Below, one piece after another: positions 56,264 through 64,000 of a stretch of DNA of 64,000 nucleotides. This stretch comes from Nocardia fusca NBRC 14340 (GTDB lineage: Bacteria; Actinomycetota; Actinomycetes; Mycobacteriales; Mycobacteriaceae), in the NCBI RefSeq assembly GCF_001618425.1, contig NZ_BDCU01000027.1:186001-250000 (forward strand), in the 5' to 3' direction. Both the position numbers and the translations under genes were made by a program. Within the stretch, counting starts at the first letter, position 1. Each line of letters begins with the position of its first letter. A model generated the notes under the pieces. That model saw only the letters and a list, made by a program, of their open reading frames with translations. It searched no databases and was not told the DNA's origin.

Positions 56264-57523
56264 TCAGGTCGCGAAGGTGGCGAATGCCGACCACAGCACC
56301 GGAGAGTCCTCGACAGCGCCGGTCGCGCGCCAGGCGCGCAACCGGTCGCGTTGCCATTCGGCCAGTTCCGCCACCGGATCGGCCGCCTCGTGGGCCGTAT
56401 CGACCGCGCGCACGACCTCCTGCAGCGGAGTCGCGTCCGCCGCCGCACCCCAGCGCTGGAAGGCCAGGTCGGTGGGTAGCGGCCAGCGAGTGGCGGTGAC
56501 GAGTTCCGCGCCACCGGTGATCATGGCCGCGACGAGGCCCAGCGCCTCGGTGAACCGCAGATCGCCGCCGCTTTCACAGGCGATGAGCGCGACCCGGCTC
56601 GGCACCGGCCACAACTCCTGGCCCGGTACGGGGTCGGCGGCCAGCGTATGGGTGCCGAGCAGCAGATCCTTGGCCGAGAGCGGGCGATGCGTGCGCTGCG
56701 GTTCGGCGAAACCGGCCGTCTCGGCGGTGCAGGCCAGATGGAGTTCGGTGTTCTCGCTCTGACCGGATTCCGGCGGCGCCGCGGTGACGTGGCCGACGTA
56801 GAGCAGACGGGCGGCCCCGGCGCGCAGGGTGCGGGAGAGCCAGTCGCGGTCGAGATCGGTACGGCGGAAGATCTCGGCGGGCGTGGTGACCGCCGGGCGG
56901 AGGCGGCCGGAATCGATATGGCCGGCGAGGCGCCGGGTCAGCGGTGTCGGATGGGTCATCCGGCCGAGGACCGAACCGAGTTCGGAATCGGCCCGGAAGC
57001 CGGGTATCCGCGGGTCGAGAACGGCGACCACGGGCAGTTCCCGGGTTTCGGCCCAGCAGCGCGCGATACGCGCGGGCCCGTGCACGACACCGGCGGGTGC
57101 GAGCAACCCGATATCGGCGATATCGATCAACCGCAGGTCCGGCGCCGGGGCCAGGATCTCCCACGGCACCTGGGCGACCCGGGGCGAGGGCTGCAGCCGG
57201 ATGAGCGGCCGGATCCCCTGCCGGTAGAGCGTATGCAGCTGTCCGGCCAGGTCATAGGGCAGCAGCGCACGGGAAAGGTCGCGGGCAAGCAGGTATTCGG
57301 TATCGGGCGCGGCGAAGGCGGCGGTGGTCAGGGTGCGTTCCAGACCACCGGGCCCAGTCGGATCCGGGAGCGCGGCCGCCAGCTCCCGCACCACCGCGTC
57401 GATATCGGCGCCGGGTAGCGCCACCACACCGGGTGCGGCGGCGTCTCCGATCCAACGCCAGGAGATGTACACATCGCCGGCGTCGGCCATCCGCACCACC
57501 ACGGTGGGCTGATCGTTCAGCAC
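56264..57523 (-). CDS. CHAT-domain (caspase-like) protein
   Basis: A 419-residue protein. The C-terminal half is a CHAT protease domain: H245 in LLYVGHVTAA and C316 in ALIACESGGD form the caspase-type His/Cys pair, with QVPWEIL before them. The N-terminal 110 residues have no recognised domain. CHAT proteases are used in bacterial conflict systems, including the TPR-CHAT partner of type III-E CRISPR effectors. It follows the TPR gene by 25 nt and ends the four-gene operon. Substrate unknown. Confidence 0.84.
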   Translation of the reverse strand: MLNDQPTVVVRMADAGDVYISWRWIGDAAAPGVVALPGADIDAVVRELAAALPDPTGPGGLERTLTTAAFAAPDTEYLLARDLSRALLPYDLAGQLHTLYRQGIRPLIRLQPSPRVAQVPWEILAPAPDLRLIDIADIGLLAPAGVVHGPARIARCWAETRELPVVAVLDPRIPGFRADSELGSVLGRMTHPTPLTRRLAGHIDSGRLRPAVTTPAEIFRRTDLDRDWLSRTLRAGAARLLYVGHVTAAPPESGQSENTELHLACTAETAGFAEPQRTHRPLSAKDLLLGTHTLAADPVPGQELWPVPSRVALIACESGGDLRFTEALGLVAAMITGGAELVTATRWPLPTDLAFQRWGAAADATPLQEVVRAVDTAHEAADPVAELAEWQRDRLRAWRATGAVEDSPVLWSAFATFAT

Positions 57524-57548
57524 GACTCCCCCGTACTCCGATCGCCGC

Positions 57549-59060
57549 TCATATCGCGATCACCCGATCCTCCCGGACACGCTGCCCGTACCGCTGTTCG
57601 GCGGTCGCGATGTAGTCCCCGAGCGCGATACGCGCCTCGGGCCCCACGGCCAGCCGCGCGGGTGGCGCCACCGGTAGACCGGCCGCCGCCGCGACGCGGG
57701 CCAGAGCGGCCCCCAGAACCAGTGGGCCGGCCCCGGGTTCGCCGCCGGCCGGCGGTACGGGACTGTCCAGCGGGAACTGCGGGCGTTCGGTGCGCGCTCC
57801 GGGAGTCGTGTCCAGTGTCGTTCCCGCGCACTGTGTCTCGATGAGGTCGGCGAGCAGCTGTCCGTCGCCGCAGAGGTAGGCGAATCGGAACGCCAGCCGG
57901 ACGGCGGGGTCGGCGACCTCGCGGTTCCACTGATCGCGCTGACTGCCGCCCGGCAGCGTGTAACGCACCGCGTCGATGGCGATCGCGGCGGGCACCGCCA
58001 GAGCGCGGCCCAGCGCCAGGAGTTCGGCAGGCGGGGAATCCATATCGTCGACCAGCATCTGCACCAGCACCGCGTGCCAGTAGTCGAGTTGCGCGCACTG
58101 CAGGCCGAGACCGCGTTCGGCGTAGACGGTGAACGCGGCGTCGAGCAGCCGCTGTCCTTCCCCGACCAGCCCGCGCGCATAGGCCACCGTGGCGAGCCGG
58201 CACTGCACGGCGGCGGCGTCGAGTACCGCCCCGGAGTCCCGGAAGCAGTCGAGGCCGCGCCGATACCATTCGTCGGCCCGATCGACCTCCCCGCGGCATT
58301 CGGCCAGGAAACCGCGGATCTTCCAGCCGACTCCCGCCCGGTACCCGAGTCCGGCCCGCTCGTAGTAGTCCTGACTGGCCAGCACCAGTTCCTCCGCCTC
58401 GTCGAGCCGGTCGAGCCGGCTGAAGAGCTGGGCCAGGTTCTGCTGGGTATCGGCGACGGCGTTGCGGTCCCCCGCCGCAGTGAACGCCGCCAGCGCCTGC
58501 TGTGCGAAATCCACACCGAGCTCCCGGCGACCGGTTTCGAAATACGCCCCGGCCAGATTCATCAATGGGTGTCCGGCCAGGTGGGGTGCGAAACGCGAGG
58601 CCGCGTCGAGGGATTCGGTGGCCGTCTCGATGACCCGGTTCCACTGACTGCGATGGGCCGCGACGGCGCTGAGCGAGAGCAGGCACGACACCCGCAGCAC
58701 ACCCAGATCCGTGGTGTCGGCGAGCAGATCCCGCGCCTCTTCCAGCACCTCGCGGGCTTCGTCGAGCATGCCGAGATGCTGGAGGGCCTGGGAATAGTTG
58801 ATCAGTGTGGAGGCCCGTTTCTCGCGGGCATCCGCCGGAATCCGGTCCAGCGCCGCGCGGTACCGGGCGGCGGCGCCGTGATGGTCACCGAGTTCGTCGT
58901 ACATACTCGCGACGTTGATCAGCGCGCTGGTGCGGACACCGTCGGTGGTGGTGTCCACCGCGTGCTCGAATATCCGCAGCGCCTCGGCGATATCGCCGCG
59001 CTGATAGGCGGCCGCGCCCTCGTACAACAGTTCCAGGCCGGGCGGTTCTTGCGCGCTCAT
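57549..59060 (-). CDS. Tetratricopeptide-repeat (TPR) protein
   Basis: A 503-residue protein made mostly of TPR-like helical pairs, with AAAYQRGDIAEALRIFEHAV, then AARYRAALDRIPADAREKRA and TQQNLAQLFSRLDRLDEAEEL. The C-terminal 100 residues include Pro-rich linker and ARIALGDYIATAEQRYGQRV. TPR arrays bind partners or sense signals. The start is 1 nt after the upstream gene's stop and it lies 25 nt before the CHAT gene, so a complex with the CHAT protease is likely. Confidence 0.82.
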   Translation of the reverse strand: MSAQEPPGLELLYEGAAAYQRGDIAEALRIFEHAVDTTTDGVRTSALINVASMYDELGDHHGAAARYRAALDRIPADAREKRASTLINYSQALQHLGMLDEAREVLEEARDLLADTTDLGVLRVSCLLSLSAVAAHRSQWNRVIETATESLDAASRFAPHLAGHPLMNLAGAYFETGRRELGVDFAQQALAAFTAAGDRNAVADTQQNLAQLFSRLDRLDEAEELVLASQDYYERAGLGYRAGVGWKIRGFLAECRGEVDRADEWYRRGLDCFRDSGAVLDAAAVQCRLATVAYARGLVGEGQRLLDAAFTVYAERGLGLQCAQLDYWHAVLVQMLVDDMDSPPAELLALGRALAVPAAIAIDAVRYTLPGGSQRDQWNREVADPAVRLAFRFAYLCGDGQLLADLIETQCAGTTLDTTPGARTERPQFPLDSPVPPAGGEPGAGPLVLGAALARVAAAAGLPVAPPARLAVGPEARIALGDYIATAEQRYGQRVREDRVIAI

Positions 59061-59061
59061 C

Positions 59062-60204
59062 TCAGAAATCCGAATCTGTTTCGGCGGCCCTGATCTCGGC
59101 CCGCAGGGGTGCGATGTCGGCGAGTCCCCCGGCCGGTTGCCCGTCGCCGGGCGCCGGACCGGGTCCGGGGCCCGATACCGCGCGGCGCAGCCGGCTGTGC
59201 GCGAGTTCCCTGATGCGCTCGCGCTGCCGCGAATCCGCTGCCGGGGCCGCGGGGTCGCGCGGTCCGGGCGCGCCGACCGCGAACGCGGACGCTTCGGTCC
59301 CCACCGGTGCCGCCGGGCCGACCCCCGGCACATAGACCTCCACCCCCGATACCGTGCCGGCCGTTCCGGCGATCGAGGCCGTCCAGTCGTCCCCGGCCAG
59401 CACCAGCGCGGCACCGTGGTCGCCCGCCGGGGTGCGGACCAGCGCGTGCGGACGCAGATATTCGGGCGGTTCCCCGCGCAGCCCCGGCGCGGCGACGGCC
59501 CGGATCCGCAGCGAATTGACGCCCGCGGCCCGCACAAGTTCCCACGAGACCGCCCGTTCGGAGGCATCCACCACGCCGGGCGGGCAGTACCGCCAGTCCC
59601 AGCCCGCGGTTCCCCGTTCGAGAACCAGCGCCGCCCGCGGATCGCGCTGTCCACCCGCGGCCAGCGCATAGTCGGCGGCGCGGCCGGCGTCCTCGGCACC
59701 GAGGCGGTCCGCCGCCGCGGTGACCTCCTCGGATTCGGCCGGTACCGCGGCATCGGCGCCGGCGACGACGCTCTCGCAGAATTCGCTCAGCTCCGCGATC
59801 TCGCGCTCGAGTTCGGCCGCGTCGAGGGCCGGGATACCGTCCACCGTCGAGGCAGGCCACCAGCGCGCCGCCCAGTGCGCGTAACCGAGCCGGCGCACCG
59901 CGGCCGCCAGTTCGGGCCGCTCCGGACGGGCCGGCAGCTCCACGGGCTCGGTGTACGCGTCGGCCGCCACCGCGACCTCGGCGCCGTAGAGCGCCCACAA
60001 CCATTCCTGCGCGGTGTCCAGATCGTGCAGGATCGCCGCCGGAACCTGCCGGCCCGCCAGCACACTCCAGCTCAGGTGGCCGCCGCCGACCTCCAGTACG
60101 GCGGTGTCCAGACCTGGATCGGCATCGGCCGGCGTCGGCGCACCGGGTGGCGCGATACTCCACAGCCCCGGCTCGATTCGCTGGATACGCACAGTGTCGA
60201 CCAT
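59062..60204 (-). CDS. Hypothetical protein of the CHAT operon, second gene
   Basis: A 380-residue protein with no family I recognise. It starts MVDTVRIQRIEPGLWSIAPP and contains aromatic-rich segments (AHWAARWWPAST, GWDWRYCPPG) and alternating charged helices. The C-terminal 60 residues are Pro/Gly-rich. TGATG overlap with the first gene and a 1-nt gap to the TPR gene place it firmly in the operon. It could be a sensor or a substrate of the CHAT protease; both are guesses. Confidence 0.7.
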   Translation of the reverse strand: MVDTVRIQRIEPGLWSIAPPGAPTPADADPGLDTAVLEVGGGHLSWSVLAGRQVPAAILHDLDTAQEWLWALYGAEVAVAADAYTEPVELPARPERPELAAAVRRLGYAHWAARWWPASTVDGIPALDAAELEREIAELSEFCESVVAGADAAVPAESEEVTAAADRLGAEDAGRAADYALAAGGQRDPRAALVLERGTAGWDWRYCPPGVVDASERAVSWELVRAAGVNSLRIRAVAAPGLRGEPPEYLRPHALVRTPAGDHGAALVLAGDDWTASIAGTAGTVSGVEVYVPGVGPAAPVGTEASAFAVGAPGPRDPAAPAADSRQRERIRELAHSRLRRAVSGPGPGPAPGDGQPAGGLADIAPLRAEIRAAETDSDF

Positions 60205-61577
60205 CAGACCGCCCTCGGTTCGGCCGTATCCGGTTCCCGCGCCGGCTGCGCGCTGAGGGCTTTCCGGACGCGGGTGCGGTGATCGAGCACCACCGAGCGG
60301 GCCACCCCGTCGAGCAGATCCCACAGCTCGTCGGGTTCGGTGACCGGCAGCTCCCGGACATCGCGCCCGTGCAACCGCACCCACAGGCGCCGCAGGTACG
60401 GACGCCACGGGGTCCGCAGTTCGGCGGCGATGGCGGTGAGCGGGTTACCGTCCACGGGCAGCGGATGGACGGCCAGCCGCCGGGCCTGCAGCACATAGGC
60501 TTCGCGCTGCCAGCGGCCGTTCACCAGCCGATGCGCGGCCGATACGCCGGTATCCGGCCGGGATCGGAGCGGGTCCGGCGGCGCGATCGGCGCCAGGCCG
60601 AGTGCCAGCTCGACCCCCGCGGCCGCGGTGACGCGCAATGATTCGCCGAGCAGTGCCCACGGTGCGCAACTGCGGGCGATCTCCGTGGTGACCAGGTCCG
60701 GGATCGGTGGCAGTTCGGCGCGTTCGGTGGAGACCTGGAGCACCGTGAAAACCCGTTCGTGCACGGTGCGATCGAAGGGCAACCCCAGCGTCGCGGTGGA
60801 TGCCGAATCTCCTACCTCCGGGCGGCGCGGAACGGAATAGGTGGTCAGGCCGAGTTCGTGCGCCCGGTACCGCGCGAGATCGGTGGCCGCGTCGCGGGTT
60901 GCCGCGTGCCACAACTCGATCCCGGTATGTGTCCCCGCGTTCGCGGCGGCCAACAGGTCGAGCAGGCGCCGACCGGCGCGGGTGTCGGTGTCGGTACGTG
61001 AGGCCACCGCACAGTCCAGCAGTTGCCGCAGTTGTGCGCTGTGCTCGACCGGTACCGCGGGCGGCGGCGGACGGCGGCCCCAGGCCGTGGTGAGCAGGTC
61101 GTCGAGCAGCGCGGCCCGGGCGGGATCGGTCAGATGATCTTTCAGCGCCTGGGTGGTGCGCCCGGCCGCGACACCGTGGATCTCACGCAGCACCGCCTCG
61201 GCACGCACCCGATCTCGGTGGGGATCGGGATGACCCCGGGTGGCGGCCAGCTCGAAACAGCGCTGGAAGTAGAGATCCTGCGCGGTGCCCTCGGTGATCC
61301 GCAACCGGCGGCGCGCCTGTTTGAGCAGCCTGAACCAGGCCGCGGTCGCGCGCAACGCGTCGGCGTGCGCGTAGACGCGGGCGGCGAGCAGGGTCGCGCC
61401 GTCGGCCGTCAGCACCGCGCCCCCGCAGCTCGGATACTGCACCGGCCGGATGACCAGCGGATCGAGGATCAATTTCACGGTCCGGCGCAGCGGCCCGCCT
61501 TGCGGGCCGCTCAACGCATCGACGCCCTCGAGACCGCGCCACACCTCATCGAGCACCATGGCCCGCGGTCGTCGCAT
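60204..61577 (-). CDS. Hypothetical protein of the CHAT operon, first gene
   Basis: A 457-residue protein without a recognised family. Its N-terminal third has PVQYPSCGGAVLTADGATLL, and two helical regions rich in Arg and Ala follow (RLLKQARRRLRITEG). There is no transmembrane segment. It begins at ATG 61577 with a -10 hexamer only 6 nt upstream and so is probably leaderless; ATG 61559 is an alternative. It leads the CHAT operon. Role not known. Confidence 0.68.
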   Translation of the reverse strand: MRRPRAMVLDEVWRGLEGVDALSGPQGGPLRRTVKLILDPLVIRPVQYPSCGGAVLTADGATLLAARVYAHADALRATAAWFRLLKQARRRLRITEGTAQDLYFQRCFELAATRGHPDPHRDRVRAEAVLREIHGVAAGRTTQALKDHLTDPARAALLDDLLTTAWGRRPPPPAVPVEHSAQLRQLLDCAVASRTDTDTRAGRRLLDLLAAANAGTHTGIELWHAATRDAATDLARYRAHELGLTTYSVPRRPEVGDSASTATLGLPFDRTVHERVFTVLQVSTERAELPPIPDLVTTEIARSCAPWALLGESLRVTAAAGVELALGLAPIAPPDPLRSRPDTGVSAAHRLVNGRWQREAYVLQARRLAVHPLPVDGNPLTAIAAELRTPWRPYLRRLWVRLHGRDVRELPVTEPDELWDLLDGVARSVVLDHRTRVRKALSAQPAREPDTAEPRAV

Positions 61578-61583
61578 GTGCCC

Positions 61584-61589
61584 AGGTTA
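61584..61589 (-). promoter_or_regulatory. Promoter -10 of the CHAT operon, leaderless
   Basis: On the minus strand TAACCT (61584-61589) ends 6 nt before the ATG at 61577. There is no Shine-Dalgarno. Transcription should start at or next to the A of the start codon. The 131-bp divergent gap also holds the 19 kDa lipoprotein promoter. Confidence 0.5.
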
Positions 61590-61708
61590 TCGGAGTTTCG
61601 CCGGTGTGGCGGTGCCGAAAGTTGGGATCGGTAGGCGCGCAGCGATTCCTACTTTTCTCGTAACGGCCACGCACACCGGGCCGGAACACCGAGAGAACAG
61701 GACACACC

Positions 61709-62248
61709 ATGAGCACCACGATCTTCCGCCTCGGCGCCGTCGCCCTCGCCGCCTCCGCGACCCTGCTGCTGTCCGCCTGCGGCGACGACGCGAGCACCAC
61801 CGCCGCCCCGGCGGCCCCGAGTTCGTCGGCCGCGGCCCCCGCAGGAGATACGGCCGGTGGCGAATCGGCCGCACTGGTCGACGGAAAGGCGCTGGCGGGC
61901 GATTTCGAGACCACGTGCGCGAAGCAGGGCAACACTCTGGCACTGGCCCTCACGGACAACAACAACGCCCAGTACGGGCAGCTGAGCGTGAGCGCCAGCA
62001 TCGTCGACGACAAGACCGTGCAGGCGGTGGCCATCGCCGGCAGCCAGGGCGCCTCCTCCGGGATGCCCTACGCGGTCGGTTACGGCAACGGCCAGCCCGG
62101 CGGGTCCGCCCAGGTGACCAAGGACGGTGACACTTTCACCGTGACCGGCGAGGGCATCAGCGCCCCCGATATGGCGAACCCGCTCGCCGGGCCCGCTACC
62201 GCGGCTTTCGAGATCACCTTCGCCTGCTCGACCGTCGTCGGCGGCTGA
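61709..62248 (+). CDS. 19 kDa-type lipoprotein antigen (LpqH family)
   Basis: A 179-residue secreted lipoprotein, lipobox LLLSAC (Cys24). A Thr/Ala/Ser/Pro linker follows (about 26-55), then a domain with CAKQGNTLAL and a late FACSTVVGG. Two cysteines probably form a disulphide. This is the pattern of the mycobacterial 19 kDa LpqH family. It should sit on the outer face of the membrane; the family's function is unclear beyond immune recognition. Confidence 0.82.
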   Translation: MSTTIFRLGAVALAASATLLLSACGDDASTTAAPAAPSSSAAAPAGDTAGGESAALVDGKALAGDFETTCAKQGNTLALALTDNNNAQYGQLSVSASIVDDKTVQAVAIAGSQGASSGMPYAVGYGNGQPGGSAQVTKDGDTFTVTGEGISAPDMANPLAGPATAAFEITFACSTVVGG

Positions 62249-62355
62249 TCGGCCCGGACATCCGGCTCCTCGTCGCCCCGCACCTCGGCCTTGCGGCCGG
62301 CATCCGGGGCGACGAGGTGGCCAGGTATCCGGACCACCACCACCAGGAGAGAACC

Positions 62356-63159
62356 ATGATCCGCACCCTGCGCACCGCCGCCCTCGCCGGCGCCGCCCTC
62401 GCCATCGCCTTCTACCTCTGGCACGGCCTCACCTACGAACCCACCAGCCGCTACGAACCCGCCGCGATGGCCTGGCTCAACGGGTTCCTGGCCCTGCCGA
62501 TCATCGCGTCCACCCTGGTCATCATGGTCTTCGCGTTCACCGGCGCGGGAATCGTCACGGCCCTCACCGGCCGCAACACCGGTGAGTTCCGCGACGCCCC
62601 ACTGGGTCTGGGCACCGTGCGCTCGTTCACCCCCACCGGGGTCACCCTGAACGACCAGCCGCAGATCCGGATCGAGTTCATCGTCGAGGGCGCGCAGGGC
62701 GAACGATTCGACGCCACGGCGAAAACGGTCGTCCCCCTCACCGAACTCGCCCTGCTGGCACCCGGTGTGGTGCTGCCCGTCCGCTACCGGCCGGACCGGC
62801 CCGGGATCGTCGAACTGGATCTGTCCGGTGACGCCGCTGCGGCGCAACGGGTGATGAACGAATCCTTGATCCGCAAGGGGTTCACCACCCGGGCCAAGGT
62901 GGATATCGCCGCCCGCGGTATCGCGGCGCAGGCGGTGGTCCAGTCGCTCACCGTCCCGGGCGAGATCCGCGACGGATACTCCAAAGTCGCGGTGGGGCTG
63001 GTGGTCACCCGCCCCGACGGCAGCACCTTCGCCACCTGCTCCGAGAAGTTCCTGCCGCCGACCGCGATCGGGAACGTGCAGGTGGGCCGGATCGTCACGG
63101 CACACTATCTGCCCGAGAACGAAAAGGAGGTCGTGCTGTCCATCCCGGTCAACGCGTGA
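62356..63159 (+). CDS. Membrane protein of unknown function
   Basis: A 267-residue protein starting MIRTLRTAALAGAALAIAF. Two N-terminal helices (about 5-22, and IIASTLVIMVFAFTGAGIV) anchor it. Two similar beta-rich domains follow, with VRYRPDRPG and AHYLPENEKE segments as found in small DUF3592-like repeats. GGAGAGAACC precedes ATG 62356. Function unknown. Confidence 0.7.
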   Translation: MIRTLRTAALAGAALAIAFYLWHGLTYEPTSRYEPAAMAWLNGFLALPIIASTLVIMVFAFTGAGIVTALTGRNTGEFRDAPLGLGTVRSFTPTGVTLNDQPQIRIEFIVEGAQGERFDATAKTVVPLTELALLAPGVVLPVRYRPDRPGIVELDLSGDAAAAQRVMNESLIRKGFTTRAKVDIAARGIAAQAVVQSLTVPGEIRDGYSKVAVGLVVTRPDGSTFATCSEKFLPPTAIGNVQVGRIVTAHYLPENEKEVVLSIPVNA

Positions 63160-63306
63160 ACCGCCGACCCGGTGCGCCCGTCCCCGATGGGACGGGCGCA
63201 CCGGCGTTCGCGGACCCGGGAAGTCCTATAGGTGTTGCTTCCAGCGCTGGACGGTGAATGCACCCGGCACCGGAGACGAGAATGCCCGGACCCATTCAAC
63301 GCACCG

Positions 63307-63933
63307 TCAACTACTCGGGAAATCGGGACCCACCCGAAGCATCAGGTGCTCTTGGTCGGTGATGGTGTCGAAACGAACGAAATCGCGGGATCCCTGGTGG
63401 GCGGCACATGCCACGAACAGCCCGCACGGCAGCCAGCCCGGGAAGAACGCGATAATGAACCCGACCGGGATGCGCGAGACGCCGAGCTGGTTCGCGATGA
63501 AGGCGGCAATGATCATCGGAATTCCGGCGAACCCGAGCAGGATTGCGATCCACCGCAGCACAGCGGATCGGGTGACGCATCGGCCGCATACCGGCCACGT
63601 ACCGTGGAGCGTGGCGACTGTTACGGGGATCCGGAATCTGCGCAGAGCGAGGACGCTGAGGATTCTGCGGAGAAACTCCCAGATGAACAGACCTGCTGTT
63701 ACCTGCTCGATTCCGCGTGACGTTCGCCAGAACTGGACCACTTCCGATTTCCGGGAGACAGCAGGCCGGCCGTGCTGTGGACACACCTCCGGCAGCGGAC
63801 CGGCCAGCTCCAGCGAAAAGGTCTCGTCCCCGGTGAAATGCGTCAGCATGTACACATCCAGGGCAGTCTCCACGGTGTTCCGCGCCCGTACCGGAACCGC
63901 ATACCGGTACTGAGTTTCCGGATAATTCGCCAT
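63307..63933 (-). CDS. Membrane protein with cysteine pairs
   Basis: A 208-residue protein starting MANYPETQYRYAVPVRAR. Cytoplasmic-looking cysteines occur as CPQHG and CGRCV, which could bind a metal. Two C-terminal helices follow (ILLGFAGIPMIIAAF and VGFIIAFFPGWLPCGLF). The ATG overlaps the stop of a tail-bearing gene at the window edge by 1 nt (TGATG), so the two belong together. No known family recognised. Confidence 0.72.
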   Translation of the reverse strand: MANYPETQYRYAVPVRARNTVETALDVYMLTHFTGDETFSLELAGPLPEVCPQHGRPAVSRKSEVVQFWRTSRGIEQVTAGLFIWEFLRRILSVLALRRFRIPVTVATLHGTWPVCGRCVTRSAVLRWIAILLGFAGIPMIIAAFIANQLGVSRIPVGFIIAFFPGWLPCGLFVACAAHQGSRDFVRFDTITDQEHLMLRVGPDFPSS

Positions 63934-64000
63934 CACACCAACCAGCCGCGCTCGTTGCGCTCGCGGAAATAGAGGTCGTCCTCGTCCGGTTCGTCAGGGG
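63933..64000 (-). CDS. End of a protein with the acidic Y-F-R...WLV tail (partial)
   Basis: Only the last 22 codons lie in the window. They read DEPDEDDLYFRERNERGWLV before a TGA at 63933-63935. Acidic run, paired aromatic after it, Arg-rich segment and a W-L-V end match the tails of the proteins ending at 16842 and 18168. The body of this gene lies beyond the right edge. It overlaps the next start as TGATG. Confidence 0.75.
   Translation of the reverse strand, partial: PDEPDEDDLYFRERNERGWLV

Noticed and set aside
56264..59060. Craspase (type III-E CRISPR) assignment for the TPR and CHAT genes
   Set aside because: No gRAMP or Cas gene and no repeat array are in the window, and TPR and CHAT are separate genes here.

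Overview
The window is high-GC, gene-dense actinobacterial DNA. Gene content and order point to a Nocardia-like member of the Mycobacteriales: groES-groEL1 next to the tsaD/rimI/tsaB/tsaE-alr-nnr-glmS block, glmM-rpsI-rplM followed by an Rv3446c-type type VII secretion protein, mfd-TetR-tRNA-Gln-glmU-prs, IdeR-type iron boxes, a 19 kDa-type lipoprotein and several ESX substrate-like genes. The synteny calls rest on remembered M. tuberculosis gene order; no search was run.

Layout. 1-2.1 kb: groEL1 (cut by the window edge) and groES behind a promoter that overlaps a CIRCE element. 2.3-4.0 kb: a membrane-anchored Hsp70-like protein. 4.2-10.7 kb: a chain on the minus strand (nnr, alr, an alpha/beta hydrolase, tsaE, tsaB, rimI, tsaD) with many 1-8 nt overlaps. 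10.8-15.6 kb: a cupredoxin lipoprotein, glmS, a hydrolase-like protein that lacks the usual serine, and an FAD oxidoreductase. 16.2-21.3 kb: an accessory island of two convergent type VII substrate modules. 21.4-23.9 kb: glmM, rpsI, rplM. 24-33 kb: an Rv3446c-type protein, an FHA/ABC transporter (Rv1747 type), a zinc-metallopeptidase lipoprotein, an FHA protein and a second lipoprotein. 33.1-40 kb: an iron-box-flanked operon that should make 2,3-diaminopropionate (SbnA/SbnB-like), with a PLP decarboxylase, an Fe(II)/2-oxoglutarate oxygenase, a MATE exporter and a flavodoxin. 40-42.5 kb: an FMN-binding protein, TerD and a PemK/MazF toxin-antitoxin pair. 42.5-51.4 kb: mazG, mfd, two TetR regulators, tRNA-Gln, glmU, prs. 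51.5-55.9 kb: small and membrane proteins, ribonuclease Z, a 5'-truncated cupin, an HxlR regulator and a divergent oxidoreductase. 56.3-61.6 kb: a four-gene operon ending in TPR and CHAT (caspase-like) proteins. 61.7-64 kb: a 19 kDa-type lipoprotein, membrane proteins and the end of another tail-bearing protein.

Three parts look least described. (1) A C-terminal tail, acidic then Y[YF]R...WL[EV]-stop, is shared by two type VII island proteins and by a partial gene at the right edge. (2) The iron-regulated diaminopropionate operon has an exporter but no visible peptide or NIS synthetase. (3) The TPR-CHAT operon has two unrecognised leading genes and looks like a conflict or cell-death system. 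Their functions are inferred; the domains and motifs are visible in the sequence.
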